Below, piece after piece: positions 5,905 through 12,988 of a DNA stretch of 20,415 bases (position 1 is the stretch's first letter; each line of letters begins with the position of its first letter). The stretch covers positions 1 through 20,415 of IMG/VR virus record IMGVR_UViG_3300003873_000610. One strand, 5' to 3'. Made by a program: the position numbers and the translations under genes. The notes under the pieces were generated by a model. That model was not told the DNA's origin. It worked only from the letters and a program-made list of their open reading frames with translations, and made no database searches. This DNA comes from a virus.

Positions 5905-6864
5905 TTATTTATATGATATAATATCATCCCCCTCCATCACAGTATCTACACGAATCCAACCTCTTTTGGTAAGAACTTTATGATTTCCAGTTATTCTTAT
6001 GGTTTCCTCATCGGTTTCTATCTCATACATACTTTCTTTTGATAAATTCTTATGTACTTTCACTACTTCTTTTAATTCTATATTTTCATTATCCTCATTT
6101 ATAGTATATACTTTATCCCCAGGTTTAATATGTTTAATAGCAATACTACCTCTTTCGGTTTTAATTAGAGTATCTGGGTGCAAACACTCATCGGTTAAAA
6201 TGTAATCATAAGATTTCATATCTTCTCGAACCTTAACAAGACTCTGATATGTCCCAATTACTAGAGGTTTATTCAATGTCTTATCATTATTTTCTCCCCC
6301 AATAAGTTTAATATCATTTAGGAATTTTTCTGGAGCTTGATAATCTTTGAAATCACCAAACATCTGAGAGACTAAAGAAATAGTAGGAACTAATAAAATA
6401 CCCTTAAGACCTTTCTCATAAAAATATCTCAATGTAATATAAGCCACGAGAGACTTACCAGAACCTGTACACATACTAGGTAAATAATAAGATTTTCTTA
6501 TCATATTAAGGACAGCTTTTAACTGATATTCTCTAGGTTTAAAGGGAAGTGATTTTACTATATCTTTAATAATTTTTTTATCTTCAGGTTCTAAAGTTTT
6601 ATCTTTTTTAATATCTATAGAATCAAATTTAATATTTTTTAATAATCTTTCTTTAAATCCTCTTGAAATTATAAAAAGAATACCTCCCTCCATCCTCTTA
6701 GTACTATAAAATCTAGTTCTTCCATCTGTAGCCCCTGATTGATATCTTGGCTCATATTCATATCCAGGTCTTAAAGCAGAAAGTAAATTATCAATTTTCT
6801 TGATAATATCTCTCTTATTAGTAAATACTTGAATCTCATTATCTAGTTCTCTTATAGCGGTCAT
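5905..6864 (-). CDS. uvsW: UvsW helicase, N-terminal half fused to an N-intein
   Basis: Residues 1-226 are the N-terminal half of the UvsW helicase. They contain FKPREYQLKAV (about 108-118, Q-motif-like), Walker A MCTGSGKS (131-138), LLVPTISLVSQM (motif Ia, about 157-168) and the start of motif II, YILTDE (221-226). Residues 227-319 are an N-intein beginning with Cys227 (CLHPDTLIKT, block A) and including TGNHKVLTKRGW (block B) and a TVMEGDDI segment. The product stops at SYK without any endonuclease domain. Joining DE226 to Cys37-His of the other half gives DECHLASS, an intact DExH box. AGGAAAT precedes the ATG. The gene starts 7 nt after the preceding small gene. Function depends on trans-splicing, which is inferred from complete splice motifs. 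Confidence 0.9.
   Translation of the reverse strand: MTAIRELDNEIQVFTNKRDIIKKIDNLLSALRPGYEYEPRYQSGATDGRTRFYSTKRMEGGILFIISRGFKERLLKNIKFDSIDIKKDKTLEPEDKKIIKDIVKSLPFKPREYQLKAVLNMIRKSYYLPSMCTGSGKSLVAYITLRYFYEKGLKGILLVPTISLVSQMFGDFKDYQAPEKFLNDIKLIGGENNDKTLNKPLVIGTYQSLVKVREDMKSYDYILTDECLHPDTLIKTERGSIAIKHIKPGDKVYTINEDNENIELKEVVKVHKNLSKESMYEIETDEETIRITGNHKVLTKRGWIRVDTVMEGDDIISYK
5908..6186 (-). other. Split intein, N-terminal fragment (93 aa)
   Basis: The intein begins at Cys227 of the upstream uvsW gene, exactly between DE and CH of the helicase motif II. Block A is CLHPDTLIKT, and block B is ITGNHKVLTKRGW with the conserved T-x-x-H. Together with the 36-residue C-intein this makes a 129-residue mini-intein, a normal size for a split intein lacking an endonuclease. 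Confidence 0.9.
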
Positions 6865-6871
6865 TAATTTC

Positions 6872-7144
6872 CTATATCATCTTATTTGCATTCATTTCTA
6901 TAATTGTTTCTTTAGAAATTAAAATTTCATCTGGTATTTCTTTATCTATAATTCTAACATATTCTACTGTATCTGTATAATTCATAAAATGTTGAAATAT
7001 ATAAAATAACATATCCTTTAGGCTACATACAGGGGTAGACATTAAATACCAGTCCTTAACATCCTCTATAGGGATATTAGAAATTACAATATCGAGAGTA
7101 TTATACATTCCGTCTTGTTTAATATATAGTTGAAAATCTAGCAT
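6872..7144 (-). CDS. Hypothetical protein, 90 aa
   Basis: The protein begins MLDFQLYIKQDGMYNTLDIV. I chose the ATG at 7144 because it overlaps the preceding stop by one base (TAATG), a classic coupling arrangement; a GTG three codons upstream is possible but less likely. No recognised domain is visible. The sequence is mixed alpha/beta with a tryptophan and a single cysteine (about residue 40), and no signal peptide or membrane helix. It lies directly upstream of the split uvsW and downstream of the GGDEF cluster, so it is probably co-transcribed with both. Function unknown. Confidence 0.65.
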   Translation of the reverse strand: MLDFQLYIKQDGMYNTLDIVISNIPIEDVKDWYLMSTPVCSLKDMLFYIFQHFMNYTDTVEYVRIIDKEIPDEILISKETIIEMNANKMI

Positions 7145-7269
7145 TATAACCACATAGAATTAAATGGCATCCATAATCTTTTAATTTCATCTACTATATG
7201 CTTAATAGGATCTTCTAATCCTATTTTCTGTAGTTCTATATCTAACATTTCAAATAATTTCTTATCCAT
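7144..7269 (-). CDS. Hypothetical small protein, 41 aa
   Basis: A 41-residue ORF (MDKKLFEMLDIELQKIGLED...) that looks largely helical and ends MPFNSMWL. Evidence for translation is good despite its size: AAGGAGT sits at ideal distance before the ATG, this site overlaps the stop of the upstream gene, and its own stop overlaps the next start as TAATG. No family is recognised. It may be a coiled-coil or adaptor peptide, but this is a guess. Confidence 0.6.
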   Translation of the reverse strand: MDKKLFEMLDIELQKIGLEDPIKHIVDEIKRLWMPFNSMWL

Positions 7270-7279
7270 TTTTTACTCC

Positions 7280-7552
7280 TTATATAAAAAATTGAGGCTT
7301 TAGTTCTTTGCATTCATTAATAGATATTTCGTATTCTGAGAGATACTCATAATACTTTATCTTTACCTTTTTGCTAATAATATATTTCTTATTTTTATAT
7401 TCATAAATAGGTACTATACTATCGTCTCCATCAAAAACTCCTAAACTGTCAACTAAAATATCCTCATTATGAGTTTTATCTATATGTAATTTATATCCTA
7501 ATGCTTTAATTAGTTCTAATGATCTTAATTTAGCACATTTACATATCTTCAC
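7280..7552 (-). CDS. Hypothetical protein, 90 aa
   Basis: The product begins MKICKCAKLRSLELIKALGY, with two cysteines at positions 4 and 6, and continues into a mixed alpha/beta sequence rich in Lys, Tyr and acidic residues (IYEYKNKKYIISKKVKIKYYEYL). The likely start is a GTG overlapping the end of the GGDEF gene by 14 nt, with AGGTAGG just upstream; no in-frame ATG occurs in the first half. No domain is recognised. Because it is translationally coupled to the GGDEF protein, a partner or effector role is conceivable but unsupported by any motif. Confidence 0.6.
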   Translation of the reverse strand: MKICKCAKLRSLELIKALGYKLHIDKTHNEDILVDSLGVFDGDDSIVPIYEYKNKKYIISKKVKIKYYEYLSEYEISINECKELKPQFFI

Positions 7553-7994
7553 ATCGCCTACCTAGACTTGCCTTTTTTTCTATTAGTAATCTATCTGCTT
7601 CCTTTATGATATCTTCAATAGTTTCGAATCCTTTTGAATATACACATGAGATCGAAGCTTTATTACACCGAATATCTATCTCATCTAAAGAGATAGCAAA
7701 AAATTCATCTCCTCCAATATGAAATACATGTAAATTATTAATGAGAATAAGTCTATCTGCTACACTCCTAAGTATACTATCTCCAACAGACATACCCTGC
7801 TCTCTGTTAATTTTATGAAGATTATTAACATCTATAAAATAGAAATAAAAATTCTCATTATTATCTAGCAGGCTATTAGCAAAATTAAAGAAGTCATGTC
7901 TTCCTAAGAGACCCGTTACGTAATTTCTTCTATAGAACTCTAGCTTACGCTCTAGGTTTTTTATTTTTAATTTTAATCTGTCCTCATTACTCAT
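7539..7994 (-). CDS. Stand-alone GGDEF domain protein (predicted diguanylate cyclase)
   Basis: The 151-residue protein is almost only a GGDEF domain, the enzyme fold that condenses two GTP into cyclic di-GMP. Visible family motifs are a short charged N-terminal helix (1-22), YVTGLLGRHDFF (25-36, matching the usual DxLTGLxNRxxF), FIDVNNLHKINREQGMSVGD (53-72) and a perfect GGDEF at 94-98, followed by ADRLLIEKK (133-141). Residues equivalent to the metal-binding Asp (D55), guanine-binding Asn (N63) and Asp (D72), and both GGDEF acids are present. There is no RxxD inhibitory site before GGDEF and no sensor domain, so activity would be unregulated by the usual means. The ATG at 7994 overlaps the sigma-4-like gene by 8 nt; a GTG four codons upstream is the alternative start. 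Confidence 0.85.
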   Translation of the reverse strand: MSNEDRLKLKIKNLERKLEFYRRNYVTGLLGRHDFFNFANSLLDNNENFYFYFIDVNNLHKINREQGMSVGDSILRSVADRLILINNLHVFHIGGDEFFAISLDEIDIRCNKASISCVYSKGFETIEDIIKEADRLLIEKKASLGRRCEDM

Positions 7995-8139
7995 CGTTAT
8001 TTTCACTTATATTTACATAATCCCAGAATTTTTGATTCTCTTTGGAGGGCATTTTAAGTTTTCTCATAGCTCTATCATATATTTTAATAGCTTCTGACTT
8101 ACTAATTCCTAATCTCTTAGCTATTTCATCAAAACTCAT
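7987..8139 (-). CDS. Small sigma-70 region-4-like helix-turn-helix protein, 50 aa
   Basis: The sequence MSFDEIAKRLGISKSEAIKI followed by YDRAMRKLK closely resembles sigma-70 region 4.2, whose consensus is roughly LeEIAerLGIS...V..ie..AL.KLR. The remaining 20 residues are a hydrophilic tail. Nothing else of a sigma factor is present, so it cannot be a complete sigma. It might bind the RNA polymerase beta flap or promoter DNA as an activator or anti-sigma-like factor. In T4 the co-activator gp33 plays a flap-binding role for late transcription; an analogy is possible but untested. AAAAAAGGATATAG precedes the ATG and a promoter-like element lies at 8167-8189. The gene leads the GGDEF cluster and overlaps it by 8 nt. 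A generic HTH regulator is the alternative. Confidence 0.7.
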   Translation of the reverse strand: MSFDEIAKRLGISKSEAIKIYDRAMRKLKMPSKENQKFWDYVNISENNDE

Positions 8140-8166
8140 CTATATCCTTTTTTCTTATTATTTAAT

Positions 8167-8189
8167 ATTATAGTGAAATTTAGCTTAAT
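8167..8189 (-). promoter_or_regulatory. Promoter (ATTAAG-11-TATAAT) for the sigma-4/GGDEF cluster
   Basis: Leftward, ATTAAGCT begins at 8189 and TATAAT lies at 8172-8167 with an 11-nt spacer. It overlaps the last codons of the last radical SAM gene and lies about 30 nt before the 8139 start. It separates the radical SAM operon from the GGDEF cluster. Confidence 0.6.
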
Positions 8190-9096
8190 TTTTGATTAAT
8201 TTCCTATAGTCTTTTGGAGATAATTGTATAAATGTCTCCCATAATGAAGGGTATGGACAATTCATATCACAATTAATAAATCCATATTCTAATCTCCACG
8301 ATAATATATTAGAGCGAATATCTCTACATTGATCTATAATTACTAAATTAGAAAAATCAAACTCATATTGTAAAACATTACAATACTTTATATTCGACAT
8401 AGAAATGTCATTCTTACTCTCATATTTGTATCCGTATTGACCGTCTTCATTATGACCTATTTTCAATAATTTATCATAAATTATATTAACATAATCTGGT
8501 AATAAAGATCTATGCTTATTAAAAAAATTCATCATTCTAATAAAATCAGGACTTTTACTCTCAAGAAATGTAAGATCAAACACAAAACTTTTAAATACAG
8601 ATAATTCTTTTATTTTATTTAATGCACTAATCATCTTTTTTTCTGTAGTAAAATATGTCTCATGAAAGGTAGCATGTATTATTGGATTAACTAAATTAGT
8701 TTTTAATCCTACAAATTTTTGAAAAAACTCTAATTTTCCTGTAAAATTAGTTAACAATACTAGATTCAATTCTATATTATATTTAGTGCTCTGATCTATT
8801 ATAAAATTAAAATAATCAAAATATTTATTTTGCTCATATAGTACAGATAGCTCTCCTCCTAAAACAGACATTGATAGTTTTACTTTCTTATCTAGAGTTG
8901 ATAATTCTTTAAAAAATTTAGTCATCACTAGTTTAAATATATTAAAATTAACAGGTTTATACTTTTTATGAGTATATTCCCCTTGACAACAATAATGACA
9001 TTTCAGATTACAGAACTCAGTTAATTCTACTGAAGAATCTACTTGGATATAATCTCTTCTTTTATATTCTTCTAAAGTATTAATTTTAACAGACAA
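8185..9096 (-). CDS. Radical SAM protein (seventh of seven)
   Basis: The 303-residue protein has the radical SAM iron-sulfur motif CNLKCHYC (C29, C33, C36) near the N terminus and a GGE-type SAM-binding motif in SVLGGELSVL. Extra cysteines in the C-terminal third (YCNVL, IDQC, NCDMNCPYPS) suggest an auxiliary cluster or SPASM-like region. Radical SAM enzymes cleave S-adenosylmethionine to a 5'-deoxyadenosyl radical; the substrate here is unknown. The start appears to be TTG, because an in-frame TAG lies just upstream (two codons before the TTG) and no ATG precedes the cysteine motif. The gene overlaps its upstream neighbour by 11 nt. It is the last gene of the operon and shows little resemblance to the other six beyond the core motif. 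Confidence 0.85.
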   Translation of the reverse strand: MSVKINTLEEYKRRDYIQVDSSVELTEFCNLKCHYCCQGEYTHKKYKPVNFNIFKLVMTKFFKELSTLDKKVKLSMSVLGGELSVLYEQNKYFDYFNFIIDQSTKYNIELNLVLLTNFTGKLEFFQKFVGLKTNLVNPIIHATFHETYFTTEKKMISALNKIKELSVFKSFVFDLTFLESKSPDFIRMMNFFNKHRSLLPDYVNIIYDKLLKIGHNEDGQYGYKYESKNDISMSNIKYCNVLQYEFDFSNLVIIDQCRDIRSNILSWRLEYGFINCDMNCPYPSLWETFIQLSPKDYRKLIKN

Positions 9097-9976
9097 AATC
9101 TAATCCCATTTTTTCTATAAACATTTTTGTTTTCCTTTCACATAAAAAGCAGTTATCATATTTAAAATTTAGAATATCTGTATAATCAAAATCATCACCC
9201 TTAAATATATTCTCAGGATGGTATTCAAAGTGCGTATAACATGCACTAATCCTACCAGTTTGATCTATATATATTTTTCTATCTTCTATAGATTTGCATT
9301 GTATTTCACATTTTTTTTGACACCTATTATTGAATATCCATTTTATAAGTCTATCTCTAGTTTCTAAAGGTCTTACCGAGGAGTTTTCAGGTACTACTTT
9401 ATCATTATATAATCTATCACCCTCAGAGTCTACTACATAAAAATTTGTAAAGCCTAATTTTTTTACGTTTTCTAAATCATCTTTATTATAAATGAATCTA
9501 ATAAACTGACAATAATCAATAGACCTAATATCTCTTACTGCTTTTGCATTTGACAAAAGCTTTTGAAGATTACTACCAACTCTATATTTTTCATGAAGTT
9601 CTTGTGTACTTCCACAAATAGTAAAATGAATTTGATCTGAATCATCTAATATCTCAGCCACTTCTCTCCAAAAATTTTCATCTCTTGTACTTCCGTTAGT
9701 AAATAGCTCAATATATATGTTACGTCTTTTTAGATATCTGAGATAGTCTAGAAAGTCGGGATAAAGTGTTGGTTCGGATACCTGACCTGCTAAAAAAGTT
9801 CTCTTTAGATTAGGAAATGTATCTAATTGTTGTTTAATTTCATCTAGAGTTCTTATATTTTTATATACCATATGCTGAGCATGTGTATAATTTCTCGAAC
9901 ATAGAGGACAGCTTAAATTACAAACGCCGGTAAGATCCATCTCAAACTCTTCGAAATAGTCTCTAGAAATCTTCAT
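9086..9976 (-). CDS. Radical SAM/SPASM-like protein (sixth of seven)
   Basis: This 296-residue protein has the cluster-binding motif CNLSCPLC (C19, C23, C26), a barrel continuing through LAGQVSEPTLYPDFLDYL and IELFTNGS, and a cysteine-rich C terminus (CQKKCEIQC, TGRISACYTHF, NCFLC) that fits a SPASM-type auxiliary cluster region. Such proteins often modify peptides, but other substrates are known. It is a paralogue of the next gene upstream (9963-10841): both contain FTICGSTQ-x-LHEKYRVGSNL, encoded by 61 bp with only four differences. It overlaps its neighbours by 11 and 14 nt. The ATG start is unambiguous. The classical GGE is replaced by AGQ, so SAM-binding details may differ. Confidence 0.87.
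   Translation of the reverse strand: MKISRDYFEEFEMDLTGVCNLSCPLCSRNYTHAQHMVYKNIRTLDEIKQQLDTFPNLKRTFLAGQVSEPTLYPDFLDYLRYLKRRNIYIELFTNGSTRDENFWREVAEILDDSDQIHFTICGSTQELHEKYRVGSNLQKLLSNAKAVRDIRSIDYCQFIRFIYNKDDLENVKKLGFTNFYVVDSEGDRLYNDKVVPENSSVRPLETRDRLIKWIFNNRCQKKCEIQCKSIEDRKIYIDQTGRISACYTHFEYHPENIFKGDDFDYTDILNFKYDNCFLCERKTKMFIEKMGLDFVC
9567..9627 (-). repeat. 61-bp block shared by two radical SAM paralogues (copy 1)
   Basis: It matches 10438-10498 at 57 of 61 positions by eye. It encodes FTICGSTQELHEKYRVGSNL here and the same residues with one Glu-to-Lys change in the other copy. Flanking DNA is far more diverged. Confidence 0.8.
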
Positions 9977-10841
9977 TAGATCTTCCTATGTATAATTCTT
10001 CCTCAGATTCTTCATCCTCACCCTCAGATATTCTATATATTTTATTTTCTCTCAAAATCTTTTGATTCTTTTTTGAACACTCCCAACAATGTTCGTTTTC
10101 AAATAATTTTTCTAATGAGCAGAGATTTACTCTTCCTTTATAATCTATCATACGAAATCCGTACTTTAAGGAAGGACATTCTATATCATCATCATATCTA
10201 TCTAATAATTTATAGGCATTTCTTAGGTTCTTAGGTAGATGAATCCCAGGAATCTCAGGATATTCAAAATGTTCCTGAAAGGGTAAAGTATAGAAAAAAT
10301 GAGTATTAAACATTTTACTATATTTTTTATAATTCTTTTTAAAATCATTTTGATTATAATCAAATACTATATAAGTAAGAATTTCCTTTCCTACGGAATA
10401 TTTTTTAACTATCTCGGTTCTCCTCAAAACGTTTTCTAGATTACTCCCAACTCTATATTTTTCATGGAGTTTTTGAGTACTTCCACAAATAGTAAAATAT
10501 ATATGTCCTCTGGCTTTTTGAAATTTTATTCCTAACTTTTTATACCATACATCGTTTCTCAAATCTCCATTAATAAATAACGAGATTTCTATATCTCTTT
10601 GAACTAAATAATCTATTAAGTCGAATAATCTATCATAACTAGCAGGTTCCGAAATAGCTCCTGCTAAAGTTACATACTTTAAATTAGAAAAGGATTCTAG
10701 CTGAGATATTAGTTCATCATAATCTCTTTGAATAATTTTCTTGTCTAAATTATAATGAGTGTTCCTTAAGCATAGAGGACACTCTAGATTACAATAATTA
10801 GTGAGTTCTATTTCTACTCTATATATAGATAATCTGTCCAA
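9963..10841 (-). CDS. Radical SAM/SPASM-like protein (fifth of seven)
   Basis: The 292-residue paralogue of the 9086-9976 gene has CNLECPLC (C17, C21, C24), LAGAISEPASYDRLFDL, FTICGSTQKLHEKYRVGSNL, and a C-terminal cysteine set (ECPSLKYGFRMIDYKGRVNLC, HCWEC) typical of SPASM-like auxiliary cluster regions. The GRVNLC element matches the usual G-x-V-x-x-C of SPASM domains. A Glu/Asp-rich tail (SEGEDEESEEEL) follows. The start appears to be TTG with AAAGGAAAAAG just upstream, lying inside the end of the preceding gene (23-nt overlap). Substrate is unknown. The near-identical internal block in the two paralogues suggests either a constrained active-site element or gene conversion. Confidence 0.87.
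   Translation of the reverse strand: MDRLSIYRVEIELTNYCNLECPLCLRNTHYNLDKKIIQRDYDELISQLESFSNLKYVTLAGAISEPASYDRLFDLIDYLVQRDIEISLFINGDLRNDVWYKKLGIKFQKARGHIYFTICGSTQKLHEKYRVGSNLENVLRRTEIVKKYSVGKEILTYIVFDYNQNDFKKNYKKYSKMFNTHFFYTLPFQEHFEYPEIPGIHLPKNLRNAYKLLDRYDDDIECPSLKYGFRMIDYKGRVNLCSLEKLFENEHCWECSKKNQKILRENKIYRISEGEDEESEEELYIGRSNEDF
10438..10498 (-). repeat. 61-bp block shared by two radical SAM paralogues (copy 2)
   Basis: This is the partner of 9567-9627, differing at four positions. Both copies lie in the same place in the barrel of their respective proteins, so the pair is homologous by descent and not an inserted element. Confidence 0.8.
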
Positions 10842-11424
10842 AATCTTTTTCCTTTATTAGTCTCTTTAATGATTTCTTACTTATATTTTTAAATTTTTTA
10901 AATGATGTAAGTAACTTAACTCTATTTTTATAGCTTAATGTACTATCAAGTCCTCCATCTGCTGCTGTAGCTGCTACAACATCAAATACTATATCTTTAT
11001 TATTTTCCATAAAACTTTCAAAATTCTTAAAGTTAATATCATCTACAACTATCATGTAGTCTAGATTTTTATACTCGTAGGTCTTTACTATATCGTCTAG
11101 ATTTTCAGAACAATGATATAAAATATAATCTAATCTATTTGTAAGATCAGGATACCTTTCTAAAAATAGACCATTAGTATTTAGAGATAGAGAATTAGAA
11201 ATAGGTTTAAGATAATCTATAATAAACTCGAGCTCTTCTCTTTTCATTGTACCTAATTCTCCACCACTTAAGGTAATATTATAATCAGGATAATTATTTC
11301 TTATATATATTAACTTTTCTTTTACCTCTTCAAAGCTAAGTCTAGGTCTATTATGTGTATCTACAGCACAAAAAGTACAATCCCAATTACATTTGTATGT
11401 GACTATTAGTTCTATTTCATTCAT
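10819..11424 (-). CDS. Short radical SAM protein (fourth of seven), 201 aa
   Basis: This is a compact radical SAM protein with CNWDCTFC (C12, C16, C19), TLSGGELGT (SAM-binding GGE, about residues 51-59) and NTNGLFLERYP. At about 200 residues it has just enough length for a partial TIM barrel and no auxiliary-cluster domain, in the size range of small activase/QueE-like members. It is a paralogue of the genes at 11421-12002 and 12985-13554: with the latter it shares NGLFLERYP, DYILYHCSENLD and a NFKN-x-x-SF segment. ATG start; it overlaps its upstream neighbour by 4 nt (ATGA). Function unknown. It could act with the longer SPASM-like members or as an activating enzyme. Confidence 0.85.
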   Translation of the reverse strand: MNEIELIVTYKCNWDCTFCAVDTHNRPRLSFEEVKEKLIYIRNNYPDYNITLSGGELGTMKREELEFIIDYLKPISNSLSLNTNGLFLERYPDLTNRLDYILYHCSENLDDIVKTYEYKNLDYMIVVDDINFKNFESFMENNKDIVFDVVAATAADGGLDSTLSYKNRVKLLTSFKKFKNISKKSLKRLIKEKDFGQIIYI

Positions 11425-12002
11425 ATTCTTGATATATCTCTACTAAACTCTCTTAGAGTTCTTTTATTAATTCTATCTTTATTATAATTAATAAACTTTA
11501 AGAATTCTTTAATTTTTATCATGCTCTCTCCACGATAATCACCCAGGATTAGAAAATCTAGTTCAGGATAGTTATCAATATAATATTGAATATCCTCAAA
11601 AGATTCATTAATAGCTACTAATATATAATATCTATTATCTTTATTCATAATATCTGAATATAATTTAAAATCTTTTTTAGTTGAAAGATCTTCTACTACA
11701 TGATAAAATATTTCATCTATATCTTGAATAAATTCTGGATGATTTTCAAAAAATAAACCATTAGTCATAAGGTCTATTTTAAGATTTTTTTCTTTAAGAT
11801 TATCTATAATAATACTTAACCTATCCTTAGATAATATTCCAGGCTCACCTCCAGAAATTGTCACACTCTTGATACTATCAGGAAGATTATTAATTTCTTC
11901 TAGAACAGTCTCAAAAGTTTTTTCGGGCTGAGCATGAGTATATGAAATGCAGTAATCACAATTCCAATTACATTTAAAAGTGACACTTAACTCATAGTTC
12001 AT
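11421..12002 (-). CDS. Short radical SAM protein (third of seven), 193 aa
   Basis: The second of the three short paralogues. It contains CNWNCDYC (C11, C15, C18), TISGGEPGIL (about 48-57) and LMTNGLFFENHPEF, followed by a FYHVVEDL segment equivalent to YHCSENLD in its sisters. No C-terminal cysteine cluster is present. ATGA overlaps link it to both neighbours, so translation is coupled. It keeps the full CxxxCxxC and GGEP motifs and so should be catalytically competent. Substrate cannot be deduced. Divergence from its two sisters is greater than between those two. Confidence 0.85.
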   Translation of the reverse strand: MNYELSVTFKCNWNCDYCISYTHAQPEKTFETVLEEINNLPDSIKSVTISGGEPGILSKDRLSIIIDNLKEKNLKIDLMTNGLFFENHPEFIQDIDEIFYHVVEDLSTKKDFKLYSDIMNKDNRYYILVAINESFEDIQYYIDNYPELDFLILGDYRGESMIKIKEFLKFINYNKDRINKRTLREFSRDISRI

Positions 12003-12988
12003 CTAAACTCCATAGGATCTTTTATTTTTTTACCTGCATCGGGATATAGTTCTTGATTTTTAATATTCTTCTCTATTCCATCACAAATATAATAGTACTT
12101 ACAACTAAAACAATCTCTAGGTTTATAATAAGTATAATTTCTTTTTATAAAAGCTTCATTATACATATCAATTACATCAAAATTTTTAGGTTCTTTTAAG
12201 TCATATACTAAAATATTCCAATCTTTTAAGTCATATATATGCTGATATGTATCACATACATATTCCTCATATCCTATCATAAAGCAATACGGAATATATC
12301 TTACATTAATTTCTATACCTGTGTCTTTAAGAATATCTATAGATTCTTTAATATACATAGATAGATTTTCATATGATTCAGGTTTCATAACTTGAGCATC
12401 ATCCCAATAATTTAGTGGAAGATAATTTAGTTGATACGGATTTATCTCTTTTATTAAATTACTATATGTATCTAAATGTCTCATATTTTTGGACGTAACC
12501 GTACAATTAATTCTTACTTGTATTCCTACTCTTTTGCAATTTTCAATTGCTGTTAAAATATCCTTAAAGGCACCACCATACCCTACTATTCTATCATGAG
12601 ACTCTTCATCATATCCGTGAAGAGAGAATAGAACTTCTTCTAATCCGTATTCAAATGACTTCTTAGTAAACTCTAAGTCTTTTAATTTTGTTCCGTTACT
12701 TAGACAAGAAACTCTATCAAAATTATCCTTACAGTACTCTAAGATTTCAAACCATTTCGAATGTATAGTAGATTCCCCTCCGGATAAATCTATTTCCTGT
12801 ATTCCAGATTTCTTAATAATATCTATTCTCTTTTTAATTTCCTCAAAAGACAATTCTGGATCATTTAAATTTTTTCTGTAATAACAGAAAAAGCATTTGT
12901 AATTACATTTAAGACCTGTATCTAACTTAGCTCTTGAATTAATAGGTTTGTTAGATATTTCAGGTCTAGAGAATTGATTATAATTCAA
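11999..12988 (-). CDS. Radical SAM protein with C-terminal cysteine cluster (second of seven)
   Basis: About 329 residues. It has CNYKCFFC near residue 30, DLSGGESTIHSKWFEIL (GGE motif), CLSNGTKL and LFSLHGYDEESHDRIVG, all typical of the MoaA/PqqE-type radical SAM core. It ends with the cysteine motif CFSCKYYYICDG, matching the terminal part of SPASM-like domains. I prefer a TTG start at 12988 because AAAGG lies 8 nt upstream and the codon overlaps the preceding TGA as TTGA. A GTG three codons earlier (12997) is the alternative but has its Shine-Dalgarno too close. This is the most canonical radical SAM/SPASM member of the operon, a family that often modifies peptides or cofactors. No precursor peptide is recognisable beside it. 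Confidence 0.86.
   Translation of the reverse strand: MNYNQFSRPEISNKPINSRAKLDTGLKCNYKCFFCYYRKNLNDPELSFEEIKKRIDIIKKSGIQEIDLSGGESTIHSKWFEILEYCKDNFDRVSCLSNGTKLKDLEFTKKSFEYGLEEVLFSLHGYDEESHDRIVGYGGAFKDILTAIENCKRVGIQVRINCTVTSKNMRHLDTYSNLIKEINPYQLNYLPLNYWDDAQVMKPESYENLSMYIKESIDILKDTGIEINVRYIPYCFMIGYEEYVCDTYQHIYDLKDWNILVYDLKEPKNFDVIDMYNEAFIKRNYTYYKPRDCFSCKYYYICDGIEKNIKNQELYPDAGKKIKDPMEFR

Noticed and set aside
5999-6205. Rightward open frame across the N-intein
   Set aside because: Antisense shadow of the intein coding sequence; no family resemblance.
3906-6864. uvsW as a pseudogene broken by frameshifts
   Set aside because: Both pieces end and begin with complete intein splice motifs (Cys at the start, Asn-Cys at the end), the exteins join perfectly as DECH, and the 3' piece has its own good ribosome-binding site.
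7539-7994. Cas10-like or minimal CRISPR polymerase cyclase
   Set aside because: The motif is GGDEF instead of GGDD, and the upstream VTGLLGRHDFF is typical of true diguanylate cyclases; no CRISPR genes are nearby. Product specificity still needs testing.
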